A stretch of DNA of 64,000 nt from assembly GCF_002234595.1 (NCBI RefSeq), contig NZ_NMUL01000016.1:124001-188000 (forward strand), given 5' to 3'. The stretch is from Amycolatopsis vastitatis. GTDB lineage: Bacteria > Actinomycetota > Actinomycetes > Mycobacteriales > Pseudonocardiaceae. Positions 1 to 8,497 of this stretch are shown here, in pieces (positions within the stretch are counted from its first letter, which is position 1; every line of letters begins with the position of its first letter). The notes under the pieces were generated by a model that was given only the letters and a program-made list of their open reading frames with translations, made no database searches and was not told where the DNA came from. The position numbers and the translations under genes are program-made.

Positions 1-532
1 GGGCCAGCACCGGGAGTACCGCCCCGTTCATGGTCATGGACACGCTCATCTTGTCCAGCGGGATGCCGTCGAAGAGCTGCCGCATGTCGTAGATGGAGTC
101 GATCGCGACGCCCGCCATGCCGACGTCGCCGGAGACGCGCGGGTGGTCGGAGTCGTAGCCGCGGTGGGTGGCCAGGTCGAAGGCGACCGAAAGCCCTTTC
201 TGCCCGGCGGCGAGGTTGCGCCGGTAGAACGCGTTGGACTCCTCGGCGGTGGAGAACCCGGCGTACTGGCGAACCGTCCAGGGCTGGTTGACGTACATCG
301 TCGGGTACGGCCCGCGCAGGAAGGGCGCGATGCCGGGGTAGGTGGCCAGGAAGTCCACATCGGACAGATCGTCGGCGGTGTACACCGGCTTGACGCCGAT
401 GCCCTCGGGCGTCTCCCAGGCGAGGGCGTCCGGGCCCTTGCCGGTGGCGTCCTCCACCGCGCGCGCCCAGGTGGCGCGGTCGCCCGGCGAAGGCGTGCCG
501 AGGTCGAGGTGGGCGAAGTCGGGGATCGTCAT
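1..532 (-). CDS. mutB: methylmalonyl-CoA mutase large subunit, N-terminal part (cut by window edge)
   Basis: Catalytic subunit of adenosylcobalamin-dependent methylmalonyl-CoA mutase, which interconverts methylmalonyl-CoA and succinyl-CoA in propionate, odd-chain and branched-chain catabolism and supplies methylmalonyl-CoA to polyketide synthesis. Only about 177 N-terminal codons lie in the window; the B12-binding C-terminus is outside. Visible are the start MTIPDFAHLDLG, the substrate-tunnel motif RGPYPTMYVNQPWT and the barrel segment FDLATHRGYDSDHPRV, all typical of the family. The ATG overlaps the mutA stop by 4 bp (ATGA), so the two subunits are translationally coupled in the usual mutA-mutB order. 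The identification is firm; the 3' end cannot be described. Confidence 0.95.
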   Translation of the reverse strand, partial: MTIPDFAHLDLGTPSPGDRATWARAVEDATGKGPDALAWETPEGIGVKPVYTADDLSDVDFLATYPGIAPFLRGPYPTMYVNQPWTVRQYAGFSTAEESNAFYRRNLAAGQKGLSVAFDLATHRGYDSDHPRVSGDVGMAGVAIDSIYDMRQLFDGIPLDKMSVSMTMNGAVLPVLA

Positions 533-2364
533 CGCGCAACTCCCAGCTTGGCGTGCAGGCGGTTGAGGACTTCCAGGGCGTCGCAGCCGGTGAAGACGTT
601 CTCGTCGACGCCGTCGTAGGTGCCCTTGCCCGCCAGGAGCACGTAGTCGGCTCCGAGCGAGGCGGCGACGTCCGTGGCCTGCGAAGCGTAGGCGTCGTCG
701 GTGCCGCAGAGGCAGGCGATCCGGGCGCCGGACGCGCGGAACGCGCCGGGCAGGTCGTCGGTCGCGCCCGGGTTGACGGCTTCGATCCCGCCCGCCTGGA
801 AGAGGTTGGCGGCGAAGCCGGCGCGCGTGGTGTGCGCGGCGACCGGCCCCAATGTGGCCAGGAAGATCTTGGGGCGCGAGCCGTGCGAAGCGAGGTGGGC
901 GTCCGATGCGTCTCGGAGCGCTTCGAAGCCTTCTGCGTACCGGTGCCGCGGCAGCCCACCTTCCACAGTGGACTCCACCGGCGTCCGGACGACCGGCTTC
1001 TCCGTCAGGTTCGGGAACTCGCTGACTCCGGTGAGCGGGTCGCGCCGGCTGGCGATCCGCGACGAACGCTTCTCCCACGTCGATGCCAGCCGCTCGGCGA
1101 GAGCGCCGGACGCCAGCTCGGCGGCCAGGCCGCCCGCCGCCTCGATCGCGGTGAACTCGGCCCAGGCCGCGTGCGCGAGGTCGTCGGTGAGCTTCTCGAC
1201 GTACCAGGAGCCGCCCGCCGGGTCGGCCACGCCGGCCAGCTTGGACTCCTCCAGCAGCACGGCGTGCGTGTTGCGGGCGATCCGCGCGGAGAAGGCGTCA
1301 GGGCGGCCGATCGCGGCGTCGAACGGCAGCACGGTGACCGCGTCCGCCCCGCCGACGCCCGCGCCGAAGCAGGCGACCGTCGTGCGCAGCATGTTCACCC
1401 AGGGGTCGCGCCGGGTCAGCATCGCCGGCGACGTCACGGCGTGCTGGCGCATCGGCGACGAGAACCCGCAGACCTCGGCGACGCGCGCCCACAGGCGGCG
1501 GGCCGCGCGCAGCTTGGCGATGGTGGAGAACTGGTCGGCGGTCGCGGCCAGCCGGAACTCCAGCTGCCCGGCCGCGGCCTCGACGTCCAGCCCGGCGTCG
1601 GTCAGGGACCGCAGGACGGCGACGCCGGCGGCGACCAGCGCGCCCAGTTCCTGCGCGTCCGAGCCGCCTGCTTCGTGGTACGGCAGGCCGTCGGCGACGA
1701 TCGTCCGCACTTTCGGGTACTTCCCGGCGACACGCACGGCGAGCGCGGCGGCCGGTCCGAGGTCGACGGCCGAGCCGGTGCGTGCCGCGAGCCCGATCGG
1801 GTCGGCGCCGAGCACGGCGGTGGCTTCGCTCGGCGGGATCTCGCGCTCGGCGAACACCTCGAACAGGGCTTCAGCGGCGGCTTCGTACTCAGGACCGGCG
1901 TCCAGCACCACGGGCGCCAGGTCGACGTACACCTCGTTCAGCGCGTCGGCCAGGGACGCAGGCGGCACGGAGAGCCAGATCGACGTCACGCCGCCTTCGA
2001 GGTCGGCGAGGATCGCCTTGTTGACCTCGCGCGCGTCGTCGCCGGTGAACCGGGCCCGGACGTCCCAGCCGGTGCTGACCTGGCCGTCCGGGCGCGAACC
2101 GCGCACGTACGGCGGCAGGCCCGGGAAGCCGATGTCCCACGGCACGTCTTCCGCCGTGTAGAGCGGCTGGATCTCGATCCCGTCGTAGGTCCGCGTGACG
2201 AGCTTGCTCTCCGGGGCGCCCGTGAAGTCCTCGGGCAGCTTGCCGCTCTTGCGCAGCACCCCGGCGACCAGCTCCTGCCACTGCTCGCGAGTCGCCTGGG
2301 GAAACTCGGCCGCCAGGTCGAGTTCGGAGATCGGCGCTGATTCCGGACCGGCCACTTCAGTCAT
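529..2364 (-). CDS. mutA: methylmalonyl-CoA mutase small subunit
   Basis: Non-catalytic partner subunit of the heterodimeric methylmalonyl-CoA mutase, 611 aa, the normal length for the family. The sequence shows the mutase barrel (ETRTYDGIEI-like segment LVTRTYDGIEIQPLYT, then GLPPYVRGSRPDG) and a C-terminal cobalamin-type domain fold (IFLATLGPVAAHT, VNPGATDD, CLCGTDDAYA) that lacks the DxHxxG cobalt ligand, as expected for small subunits. I chose ATG 2364 (MTEVAGPESAP) over longer upstream reading because a -10-like TACCAT sits 8 nt ahead of it. It is the first gene of the mutA-mutB operon and diverges from the kinase gene. Confidence 0.93.
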   Translation of the reverse strand: MTEVAGPESAPISELDLAAEFPQATREQWQELVAGVLRKSGKLPEDFTGAPESKLVTRTYDGIEIQPLYTAEDVPWDIGFPGLPPYVRGSRPDGQVSTGWDVRARFTGDDAREVNKAILADLEGGVTSIWLSVPPASLADALNEVYVDLAPVVLDAGPEYEAAAEALFEVFAEREIPPSEATAVLGADPIGLAARTGSAVDLGPAAALAVRVAGKYPKVRTIVADGLPYHEAGGSDAQELGALVAAGVAVLRSLTDAGLDVEAAAGQLEFRLAATADQFSTIAKLRAARRLWARVAEVCGFSSPMRQHAVTSPAMLTRRDPWVNMLRTTVACFGAGVGGADAVTVLPFDAAIGRPDAFSARIARNTHAVLLEESKLAGVADPAGGSWYVEKLTDDLAHAAWAEFTAIEAAGGLAAELASGALAERLASTWEKRSSRIASRRDPLTGVSEFPNLTEKPVVRTPVESTVEGGLPRHRYAEGFEALRDASDAHLASHGSRPKIFLATLGPVAAHTTRAGFAANLFQAGGIEAVNPGATDDLPGAFRASGARIACLCGTDDAYASQATDVAASLGADYVLLAGKGTYDGVDENVFTGCDALEVLNRLHAKLGVAR

Positions 2365-2372
2365 ACCCAGTG

Positions 2373-2378
2373 ATGGTA
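2373..2378 (-). promoter_or_regulatory. -10 box of mutA, probable leaderless start
   Basis: On the reverse strand TACCAT lies 8 nt before the mutA ATG with no ribosome-binding site between, so transcription probably starts at or next to the start codon. Inference from spacing only. Confidence 0.45.
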
Positions 2379-2465
2379 GAGGCACTCGTCGCGTCCGACC
2401 TGTGAGTCTGGTCGCCCTCGCGGCCGGTAGCCGCACGCTGCGTCGGGACTGTCGGTCGCGTACGC

Positions 2466-2471
2466 CACAAT
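2466..2471 (+). promoter_or_regulatory. -10 box of the kinase gene, probable leaderless start
   Basis: CACAAT followed by 6 nt and the GTG start at 2478; no Shine-Dalgarno sequence is present. It fits the A2/T6 pattern of the other leaderless starts in this window. Confidence 0.4.
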
Positions 2472-2477
2472 TGACGC

Positions 2478-4235
2478 GTGCCCCCCTCCAGCGAAGAGAC
2501 ACGACTGGTCGCCGGTCGCTACCGGCTGCGCTCGGTGCTCGGCTCCGGCTCGATGGGCACCGTCTGGTCGGCGTACGACGAGTTCCTGCACCGGCAGGTC
2601 GCCGTCAAGGAGATGAAGGTGCCGCCGGGCATCCCGGCGTCGCAGGCGGACGAACTGCGGGAGCGGACGCTGCGGGAGGCGCGCGCCATCGCCGTGCTGT
2701 CCCACCCGAACGTGATCATCCTGCACGACGTCGCCCGCGAGGACGACCAGCCGTTCGTGGTCATGGAACTGCTGCCTTCGCGCAGCCTGGCGCACATCCT
2801 GCGCGACCACGGGCCGCTGACCGTCGAGCAGGCCGCCGCCGTCGGCATCGCGGTGGCGTCCGCGCTGGAGGCCGCGCACGCCGCCGGGATCACCCACCGC
2901 GACGTCAAGCCGGGCAACGTCCTGGTGGCCAGCGACGGCCGGATCAAGCTGACCGACTTCGGCATCGCCCGGAACGTCTCCGAGGCGACCATGACCCGCA
3001 CCGGGATCATGCTCGGCTCGCCCGCCTACATCGCGCCGGAAGTGGCTTCCGGCGGAGCCGTCACGCCGGCCGCGGACCTCTGGGGCCTCGGCGCGACGCT
3101 GTTCGCCGCGGTCGAGGGCGCGCCGCCGTACGACGCCGACGGCGATCCCCTGGAGACCGTCGGCAAGGTCGTCAACGGCAAGGTGCCCCAGCCGAAGGCC
3201 GGCCCGCTCGCCGACGTCATCGGCGCGCTGATGAAGAAGGAGCCCGGCCGGCGGATCACGCTGCGCGAGGTGCGGCACCGGCTGTACCCGCTGCAGACCA
3301 AGACGCCGCTCGACCTGTTCGGGTCCGAGCTGTTCCGCACCCCGGACGGCAAGAAGACGTCCGCGCAGCCGGACGCGACCGACACGCAGGTGATCAAGAC
3401 CGTCCTGCCCGCGAAGGACAGGCGCAAGCCGGAGAAGAAGGCCGAGGGGTCGAGCAGCGAGCTCGCCACCGACCCGGGCCCGCTGCCGTTCCTGCGCCCG
3501 CCCGCCCCAGCGCCGGCAACGGACCCGCCGACGGTGTTCGTCCCGCCCCCGCGGGCCGCCCGGCGGAGCACGGCGGCCACCGTCGTGCTCCTCGCGGCCG
3601 CGATCCTGCTCTTCCTGCTCGCCGCGGGCGGCGGGTTCGCGCTGGCCAGGACGGTCGGCGGGCAGTCGCTGCTGCCCCCGGCCGCCGAACCGCGGAGCAC
3701 GGCGAACGAGACCACCAGCGTGCCGCCACCGGAGCTGGTGCAGCAGTCCGGCGACGCGAGCTACGCCACCGGCAACGGCGGCCAGTTCGGCCTGCGGGTG
3801 CCGAAGGGCTGGCAGAAGTTCGTCGCGCCGCACAACACCAACAGGTTCGGCGCGAGCGTCGCGGTGCAGTACGTCTCGCCCGACGGCCGCCGGTCGCTGC
3901 GGGTGGAGCGCCTGGTCAACTACTTCACCCAGAACTCCGGCGGCAGCGAATACATCACCTGGCTGAAGCAGAGCTACTCGGGCGAGGGCGAGTTCTCCGA
4001 CCCGGTGACCTCGGCGGACGGCAAGGTCACCACGCTCACCTTCCGCACGCCGGAGGGCGGGCTGCTGCCGGGCAACAACGACGACCGCCGGATCCTGCGG
4101 GTGACGTTCATGAACCTCGTCCGGGCGGGGACCAGCCTCTGGATTCTCTCGGTCACCGTGCCGGTCGAGCAGGAGATCGCGGCCCAACGGGACGTCTTCG
4201 CCCCCGTCGCGTCGTCGTTGAGCGTCTCGGACTAA
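2478..4235 (+). CDS. transmembrane serine/threonine protein kinase (PknB class)
   Basis: Eukaryotic-type receptor kinase, 585 aa. The kinase domain fills residues 13-290: glycine loop GSGSMG (22-27), ATP-binding Lys44 in VAVKEMK, catalytic HRDVKPGN (140-147), DFG (160-162) and APE (186-188). A Pro-rich juxtamembrane stretch follows, then one membrane helix around 363-390 and an extracytoplasmic domain of about 195 aa without PASTA repeats; this outer domain presumably senses a ligand, but I do not recognise it. The GTG start is supported by the -10 box 6 nt upstream. It diverges from mutA and is followed by a small membrane-protein gene. Substrates cannot be deduced. Confidence 0.92.
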   Translation: MPPSSEETRLVAGRYRLRSVLGSGSMGTVWSAYDEFLHRQVAVKEMKVPPGIPASQADELRERTLREARAIAVLSHPNVIILHDVAREDDQPFVVMELLPSRSLAHILRDHGPLTVEQAAAVGIAVASALEAAHAAGITHRDVKPGNVLVASDGRIKLTDFGIARNVSEATMTRTGIMLGSPAYIAPEVASGGAVTPAADLWGLGATLFAAVEGAPPYDADGDPLETVGKVVNGKVPQPKAGPLADVIGALMKKEPGRRITLREVRHRLYPLQTKTPLDLFGSELFRTPDGKKTSAQPDATDTQVIKTVLPAKDRRKPEKKAEGSSSELATDPGPLPFLRPPAPAPATDPPTVFVPPPRAARRSTAATVVLLAAAILLFLLAAGGGFALARTVGGQSLLPPAAEPRSTANETTSVPPPELVQQSGDASYATGNGGQFGLRVPKGWQKFVAPHNTNRFGASVAVQYVSPDGRRSLRVERLVNYFTQNSGGSEYITWLKQSYSGEGEFSDPVTSADGKVTTLTFRTPEGGLLPGNNDDRRILRVTFMNLVRAGTSLWILSVTVPVEQEIAAQRDVFAPVASSLSVSD

Positions 4236-4350
4236 CAGCGGGGCCGCCCGCCGAGCACTTCGCGCGACACCTGCTCCTGGGCGAGGTGACGCTCGGCGCG
4301 TTCGCCCTGCTGGTGACGGCCGTCGGGCTGGGTTCGTGGAGGGTGGCACG

Positions 4351-4770
4351 ATGACGCTCTTCGACCTGGCTTTCCCGCTGGCGGCGCCGTTCTGGGCGCT
4401 GATGATCCTGGCGCCGAAGTGGCGGTGGACGGCACGGATCATGGCGTCGCCGTGGGTGCCGCTGCTGCCGCTGGTCTGCTACTTCGCGCTCGTCTTGCCG
4501 CACTTCGGCGAGTGGGGGCGGGCGATGGTCCGGCCCGACCTCGGCGTGCTGCAGACGCTGCTGGCCACGCCGTGGGGTGCCGGGCTCGTCTGGGCGCACC
4601 TGATCGCGTTCGACCTGTTCATCGCGCGGTGGATGTACTTCGAGGGGCGCTCGCGGGACATCTCGCCCTGGATCGTCAGCCCGATCCTCCTGCTGACGAT
4701 CTTCCTGTCGCCGTTCGGGCTGGTGGCGTTCCTGGTGGCCAGGAGCGTCCGGATACGCTCCCTCGCATGA
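4351..4770 (+). CDS. ABA4-like (DUF4281) family membrane protein
   Basis: Small polytopic membrane protein of 139 aa with about four hydrophobic segments (FPLAAPFWALMILAP, VPLLPLVCYFALVLP, LVWAHLIAFDLFIARW, SPILLLTIFLSPFGLVAFLV). The pattern FDLFIARW plus a C-terminal PFG(L)VAFL is that of the ABA4/DUF4281 family, named after the plant protein needed for neoxanthin formation; the bacterial role is unknown. ATG 4351 is preferred to an in-frame upstream ATG at 4336 because the region ahead reads better as the end of another short frame. It overlaps the next gene (purine nucleoside phosphorylase) by 4 bp, so the two are cotranscribed, but no functional link is obvious. Confidence 0.78.
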   Translation: MTLFDLAFPLAAPFWALMILAPKWRWTARIMASPWVPLLPLVCYFALVLPHFGEWGRAMVRPDLGVLQTLLATPWGAGLVWAHLIAFDLFIARWMYFEGRSRDISPWIVSPILLLTIFLSPFGLVAFLVARSVRIRSLA

Positions 4771-5546
4771 GTGAACACGAGGCCGCGGCCGCCATCGCCC
4801 ACCGCACCGGCGTCGAGGCGCACGACATCGCGGTGGTCCTGGGCTCGGGCTGGCGCCCGGCGGCGGACGTCATCGGGGAGTGCGAGACGGAGATCCCGTT
4901 CGCCGAGCTGCCCGGCTTCACCACGCCCGGCGCGGTGGGCCACGGCGGCACCATCCGCTCGCTGAAAGTCGACGGCAAGAACGTCCTCGTCATGCTGGGA
5001 CGGACGCACTTCTACGAGGGCAAGGGCGTCGACCGGGTGGTGCACAACGTGCGCACCGCCGCGGCGGCCGGCGTCCGGTCGGTGCTGCTGACGAACGCCG
5101 CGGGCGGCCTGCGCGAGGGCTTCCACGTGGGCCAGCCGGTGCTGATCTCCGACCACCTGAACCTGACGGCGCGCTCGCCGATCGTCGGGGCGAACTTCGT
5201 CGACCTGACGGACCTGTACTCGCCGCGGCTGCGGAACATCGCCCGCGAGATCGATCCGTCGCTCGAAGAGGGCGTCTACGCGGGTCTGGTCGGACCGCAC
5301 TTCGAGACGCCGGCGGAGATCCGGATGCTGCGCACGCTGGGCGCGGACCTGGTCGGCATGTCGACGGTGCTGGAAGCGATCGCGGCCCGCGCGGCCGGCG
5401 TCGAGGTCTTCGGCCTGTCTCTGGTGACGAACCTCGCCGCGGGCATGACGGGCGAACCGCTGAACCACGAAGAGGTCCTGGAGGCCGGTCGCGCGGCCGC
5501 CACGAGGATGGGCTCCCTGCTGCGCGAGCTGGTCACCCGCGCCTGA
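4767..5546 (+). CDS. purine nucleoside phosphorylase
   Basis: Phosphorolytic cleavage of inosine and guanosine (and deoxy forms) to base and (deoxy)ribose-1-phosphate; cytoplasmic salvage enzyme of the low-molecular-weight trimeric class, 259 aa. Family marks: VVLGSGWRP phosphate loop, GRTHFYEGKG, TNAAGGLREGFHVGQ, GPHFETPAEIRML, and the substrate segment GADLVGMSTVLE. ATG 4767 overlaps the previous stop (ATGA). The next forward gene (6866) is a PmmB-like mutase, matching from memory the M. tuberculosis deoD-pmmB order. The 3' end runs into a repeat cluster shared with the converging glycosyltransferase gene. Confidence 0.94.
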   Translation: MSEHEAAAAIAHRTGVEAHDIAVVLGSGWRPAADVIGECETEIPFAELPGFTTPGAVGHGGTIRSLKVDGKNVLVMLGRTHFYEGKGVDRVVHNVRTAAAAGVRSVLLTNAAGGLREGFHVGQPVLISDHLNLTARSPIVGANFVDLTDLYSPRLRNIAREIDPSLEEGVYAGLVGPHFETPAEIRMLRTLGADLVGMSTVLEAIAARAAGVEVFGLSLVTNLAAGMTGEPLNHEEVLEAGRAAATRMGSLLRELVTRA

Positions 5547-5552
5547 CATCGT

Positions 5553-5680
5553 GTCGACTCCTCAATCACGCGTGTCGACCCTTCAATCACGCGTGTCGAC
5601 CTTCGCGCCCCAGGGCGGTGTGCGGAAACGTCGACACGCGTGATCAGGAGGTCGACACGCGTGATTAGAGCGACGACACG
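5553..5680. repeat. ACGCGTGATT-type repeat cluster 1, between convergent genes
   Basis: Copies of a roughly 20-bp unit with core AATCACGCGTGTCGAC occur twice in forward orientation (about 5571-5599) and twice in reverse as GTCGACACGCGTGATT (about 5631-5668), with degenerate ends. The arrangement gives a long imperfect hairpin exactly between the stop of the phosphorylase gene and the stop of the converging glycosyltransferase gene. The same unit recurs at 15595-15716 and 49168-49320, again only between convergent genes. Probable role: bidirectional termination or mRNA 3'-end protection; inference. Confidence 0.85.
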
Positions 5681-5683
5681 ACG

Positions 5684-6835
5684 TCAGACGAAGGCCGGGA
5701 GCTGGGCCGCCACCTCGGCCGGGGACGGCATCGCCGCGACTTCGGCCGCGAGCTGCCGGGCCGCGTCGCGGACCGAGGTGTCCGTGAGCAGGTGACGGGC
5801 CTTCGTGGCGACGGCGTCAGCGGTGACGTCGGCGCCGAGCAGGCGGTCGCCCACGCCGGCCGCGAGGACCGCCTCCGCGTTGCTGAACTGGTCCGCGCCC
5901 TGCGGCAGGAGCAGCTGCGGCAGGGCCGCGCCGAACGCGCCGAGCGTCGTGCCGCTGCCGCCGTGGTGGACCACCAGGTCCACGTGCGGGAGCAGCGCCG
6001 CCTGCGGGACCCACGTCTCGATCCGCACGTTGGACGGCACCTCGCCCAGAACGTCGTCGGGCAGGGACGGCCCGGTGGCGACCAGGACGTCGACGTCCAA
6101 ACCGGACAGACCGGCGATCGCCGCGGTGAGCACGCCCGCGTGCCCCATCGCCGTGCCGAGCGTCAGGTAGACGAGTGGCCGCGAACGGTCCAGCACCCCC
6201 GGCGGCAGCTCGCCCGGCTCGCTCCAGCCGACCGGGCGCAGCGGCACCCGGCGGGTCCGCGCCACGAACCCCGGTTCCTGCACCGACTCCGGGCAGATGT
6301 CGATGAACGGGCCGCCGAACGACAGGTCCGTCCCGACCTCGACGCCCAGTTCGGCGCCGTGTGCGCGGATCGCGTCGCGGATCCGCAAGGCCATCGGGTC
6401 GTCGCTCGACACCCGGCCGAAACCGTGCGCCACCACCGGAAGGCCGGCCTTCAGCGCGGCGAAGGCACCGCCGGAGTTGGCGCTCTCGCTCACGACCAGG
6501 TCGGGCCGGACGTGCTCGAACAACGGCAGCAGGTCGGCGACGAACCGCTTCGGCATCACCTCGCCGAACACCTTCCCGACGATCGGGAACAGCACCTCCG
6601 GCGGGATTTCGCCGGGTGGGCGCCGCGGGCCGGACTCGCCGAACGCCTGCCCGAACGCGTCCTTGATCGCGAGCCCGGCCGCCGCCGTCTCGAGCCCGGC
6701 TTTGGTCAGCTGTGGCAGGAAATCTTCCGAGGTGGCGAAGACGACGTCGTGGCCCGCGTCGCGCGCGGCGACCGCCAGCGGGACGAGCGGGAACGTGTGA
6801 CCGAAGGACCCCAGTGAGGTGAAGAGTAAGCGCAC
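5684..6835 (-). CDS. MGT-type (GT1) glycosyltransferase
   Basis: GT-B fold glycosyltransferase of the macrolide/antibiotic type, 383 aa, transferring a sugar from a nucleotide donor to a small-molecule acceptor. The N-terminal acceptor domain begins RLLFTSLGSFGHTFPLVPLA; the donor domain has VYLTLGTAMG and the nucleotide-sugar motif HHGGSGTTLGAFGAA with PQGADQFSNAEAV. Start is a GTG with TAAGGT 7 nt upstream, back-to-back with the promoter of the divergent mutase gene. No acceptor pathway is next to it, so it may act on host or imported antibiotics (such enzymes can confer resistance); that is a guess. Confidence 0.88.
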   Translation of the reverse strand: MRLLFTSLGSFGHTFPLVPLAVAARDAGHDVVFATSEDFLPQLTKAGLETAAAGLAIKDAFGQAFGESGPRRPPGEIPPEVLFPIVGKVFGEVMPKRFVADLLPLFEHVRPDLVVSESANSGGAFAALKAGLPVVAHGFGRVSSDDPMALRIRDAIRAHGAELGVEVGTDLSFGGPFIDICPESVQEPGFVARTRRVPLRPVGWSEPGELPPGVLDRSRPLVYLTLGTAMGHAGVLTAAIAGLSGLDVDVLVATGPSLPDDVLGEVPSNVRIETWVPQAALLPHVDLVVHHGGSGTTLGAFGAALPQLLLPQGADQFSNAEAVLAAGVGDRLLGADVTADAVATKARHLLTDTSVRDAARQLAAEVAAMPSPAEVAAQLPAFV

Positions 6836-6842
6836 TCACCCG

Positions 6843-6859
6843 ACCTTAGCCCGTAGGCT
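6843..6859. promoter_or_regulatory. back-to-back -10 boxes of two divergent leaderless genes
   Basis: ACCTTA (6843-6848) read on the reverse strand is TAAGGT, 7 nt from the glycosyltransferase GTG. TAGGCT (6854-6859) is 6 nt from the mutase GTG. Only 5 bp separate the two boxes, so each promoter's -35 region lies in the other gene's transcribed start. Confidence 0.5.
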
Positions 6860-6865
6860 GACGCG

Positions 6866-8497
6866 GTGACATCAGATTCCACCCTGCGTGACGCCGCTTT
6901 CCGCTGGATCGCCGACGACCCGGACGCCGGCACCCGTGCCGAATTGGAGGCCGTGCTGGCCCGGGCCGAAGCCGAACCCGGCGCTGCCGAAGAACTGGCC
7001 GACCGGATGGCGGGCCCGCTGGAGTTCGGCACCGCCGGCCTGCGCGGCCCGGTGCGCGCCGGGCCGAACGGGATGAACGTCGCCGTCGTCACCCGGACGA
7101 CGGCCGGGGTGGCGGAGTGGCTGAAGGCGCACGGGCACGCCGGCGCGCTGGTCGTCGTCGGCCGTGACGCGCGGCACGGCTCGGAAGCCTTCGCGACCGC
7201 GGCCGCCGAGGTGCTCACCGCGGCCGGCTTCGAAGTCAAGGTGTTCGCCCGGCCGCTGCCCACGCCCGTGCTCGCGTTCGCCGTCGGACGGCTCGGCGCG
7301 GTGGCCGGGATCCAGATCACCGCGTCGCACAATCCCCCGGCGGACAACGGGTACAAGCTCTACGACGCCACCGGCGGGCAGATCGTGCCGCCGTCGGACG
7401 GCGAGATCGAACGCGCCATCGAGGCCGCGCCCGCCGCGGTGAGCGTGCCGCGGGCACCCGGCGCCGAAGTCACCGACCTGGTGGACCGCTACCTCGACGA
7501 GGTCGCGACGCTGCCGTTGGGTCACGAGCGGGCGGTGCGGGTGGCCGCGACGGCGTTGCACGGCGTCGGGGCCGACACGCTGCGCGCCGCGTTCGAGCGG
7601 GCCGGGTTCACCGACCTGCACCTGGTGGACGCCCAGGCCGCGCCGGACCCGGACTTCCCGACGGTGTCGTTCCCGAACCCGGAGGAGCCGGGCGCGACGG
7701 ACCTGCTGCTGGCGCTGGCGTCCGATGTGGACGCCGACCTGGCGATCGCTCTCGACCCGGACGCCGACCGGTGCGCGCTCGGCGTGCGGGAGCCCGACGG
7801 CGCGTGGCGGATGCTGCGCGGCGACGAGACCGGCGTGCTGCTCGGCTCGTACGTCTTGTCCACAGTGGACCGCACGGTGCTGCCGGACCCGCTGGTGGCC
7901 ACCACGATCGTGTCGTCGTCGATGCTCGGCGAAATCGCGAAGGCAGAAGGCGCCCGCTACGCCGAGACGCTGACCGGCTTCAAGTGGCTGGTGCGGGCCG
8001 GTGAAGGCCTGGTGTTCGCCTACGAAGAGGCGCTCGGGCTGTGCGTGAACCCGGGCTTCGTGCGCGACAAGGACGGGATCGCCGCCGCGACGCTGGCCGC
8101 GGGGCTCGCGGCGCAGCTCAAGGCACGGGGCCGCACGCCGCTGGACGTGCTCGACGAACTGGCGCAGCGCCACGGCGTCCACCTGACCGACCAGGTTTCG
8201 CTGCGGGTCACGGATCTGGCCGTCCGCGGGCAGCTGATGGCGAAGGTGCGGAAGACGCCGCCGTCGCGGCTCGGCGGCGTCGAGGTGGTCATCGAGGACC
8301 TGCTGCCGGACGCCGACGTGGTGCGCCTGACCGGTGACGGGGTGCGCGTGGTCGTGCGGCCGTCGGGGACCGAGCCGAAGCTGAAGGCGTACCTCCAGGT
8401 GGTCGCCCCGGTGACCGGCTCACTGGCGGACGCGCGCGGCGCGGCACACGAACGGCTGACGGCGTTGCGGGCGGATGTCGAGGAGCTGCTCGCCTGA
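6866..8497 (+). CDS. phospho-sugar mutase (phosphomannomutase/phosphoglucomutase family, PmmB-like)
   Basis: Alpha-D-phosphohexomutase family, 543 aa, moving phosphate between C1 and C6 (or C5 of pentoses). Visible motifs: substrate start GTAGLRG (about 53-59), the phosphoserine loop GIQITASHNPPADNGYK, metal loop ALDPDADRC, sugar loop YEEALG and phosphate-binding RPSGTEPKLK near the C-terminus. Length and position beside the purine nucleoside phosphorylase match M. tuberculosis PmmB; in that context a role as phosphopentomutase linking nucleoside phosphorolysis to ribose-5-phosphate is plausible but not shown. Leaderless GTG start. Its TGA overlaps the next ATG by 1 nt. Confidence 0.92.
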   Translation: MTSDSTLRDAAFRWIADDPDAGTRAELEAVLARAEAEPGAAEELADRMAGPLEFGTAGLRGPVRAGPNGMNVAVVTRTTAGVAEWLKAHGHAGALVVVGRDARHGSEAFATAAAEVLTAAGFEVKVFARPLPTPVLAFAVGRLGAVAGIQITASHNPPADNGYKLYDATGGQIVPPSDGEIERAIEAAPAAVSVPRAPGAEVTDLVDRYLDEVATLPLGHERAVRVAATALHGVGADTLRAAFERAGFTDLHLVDAQAAPDPDFPTVSFPNPEEPGATDLLLALASDVDADLAIALDPDADRCALGVREPDGAWRMLRGDETGVLLGSYVLSTVDRTVLPDPLVATTIVSSSMLGEIAKAEGARYAETLTGFKWLVRAGEGLVFAYEEALGLCVNPGFVRDKDGIAAATLAAGLAAQLKARGRTPLDVLDELAQRHGVHLTDQVSLRVTDLAVRGQLMAKVRKTPPSRLGGVEVVIEDLLPDADVVRLTGDGVRVVVRPSGTEPKLKAYLQVVAPVTGSLADARGAAHERLTALRADVEELLA

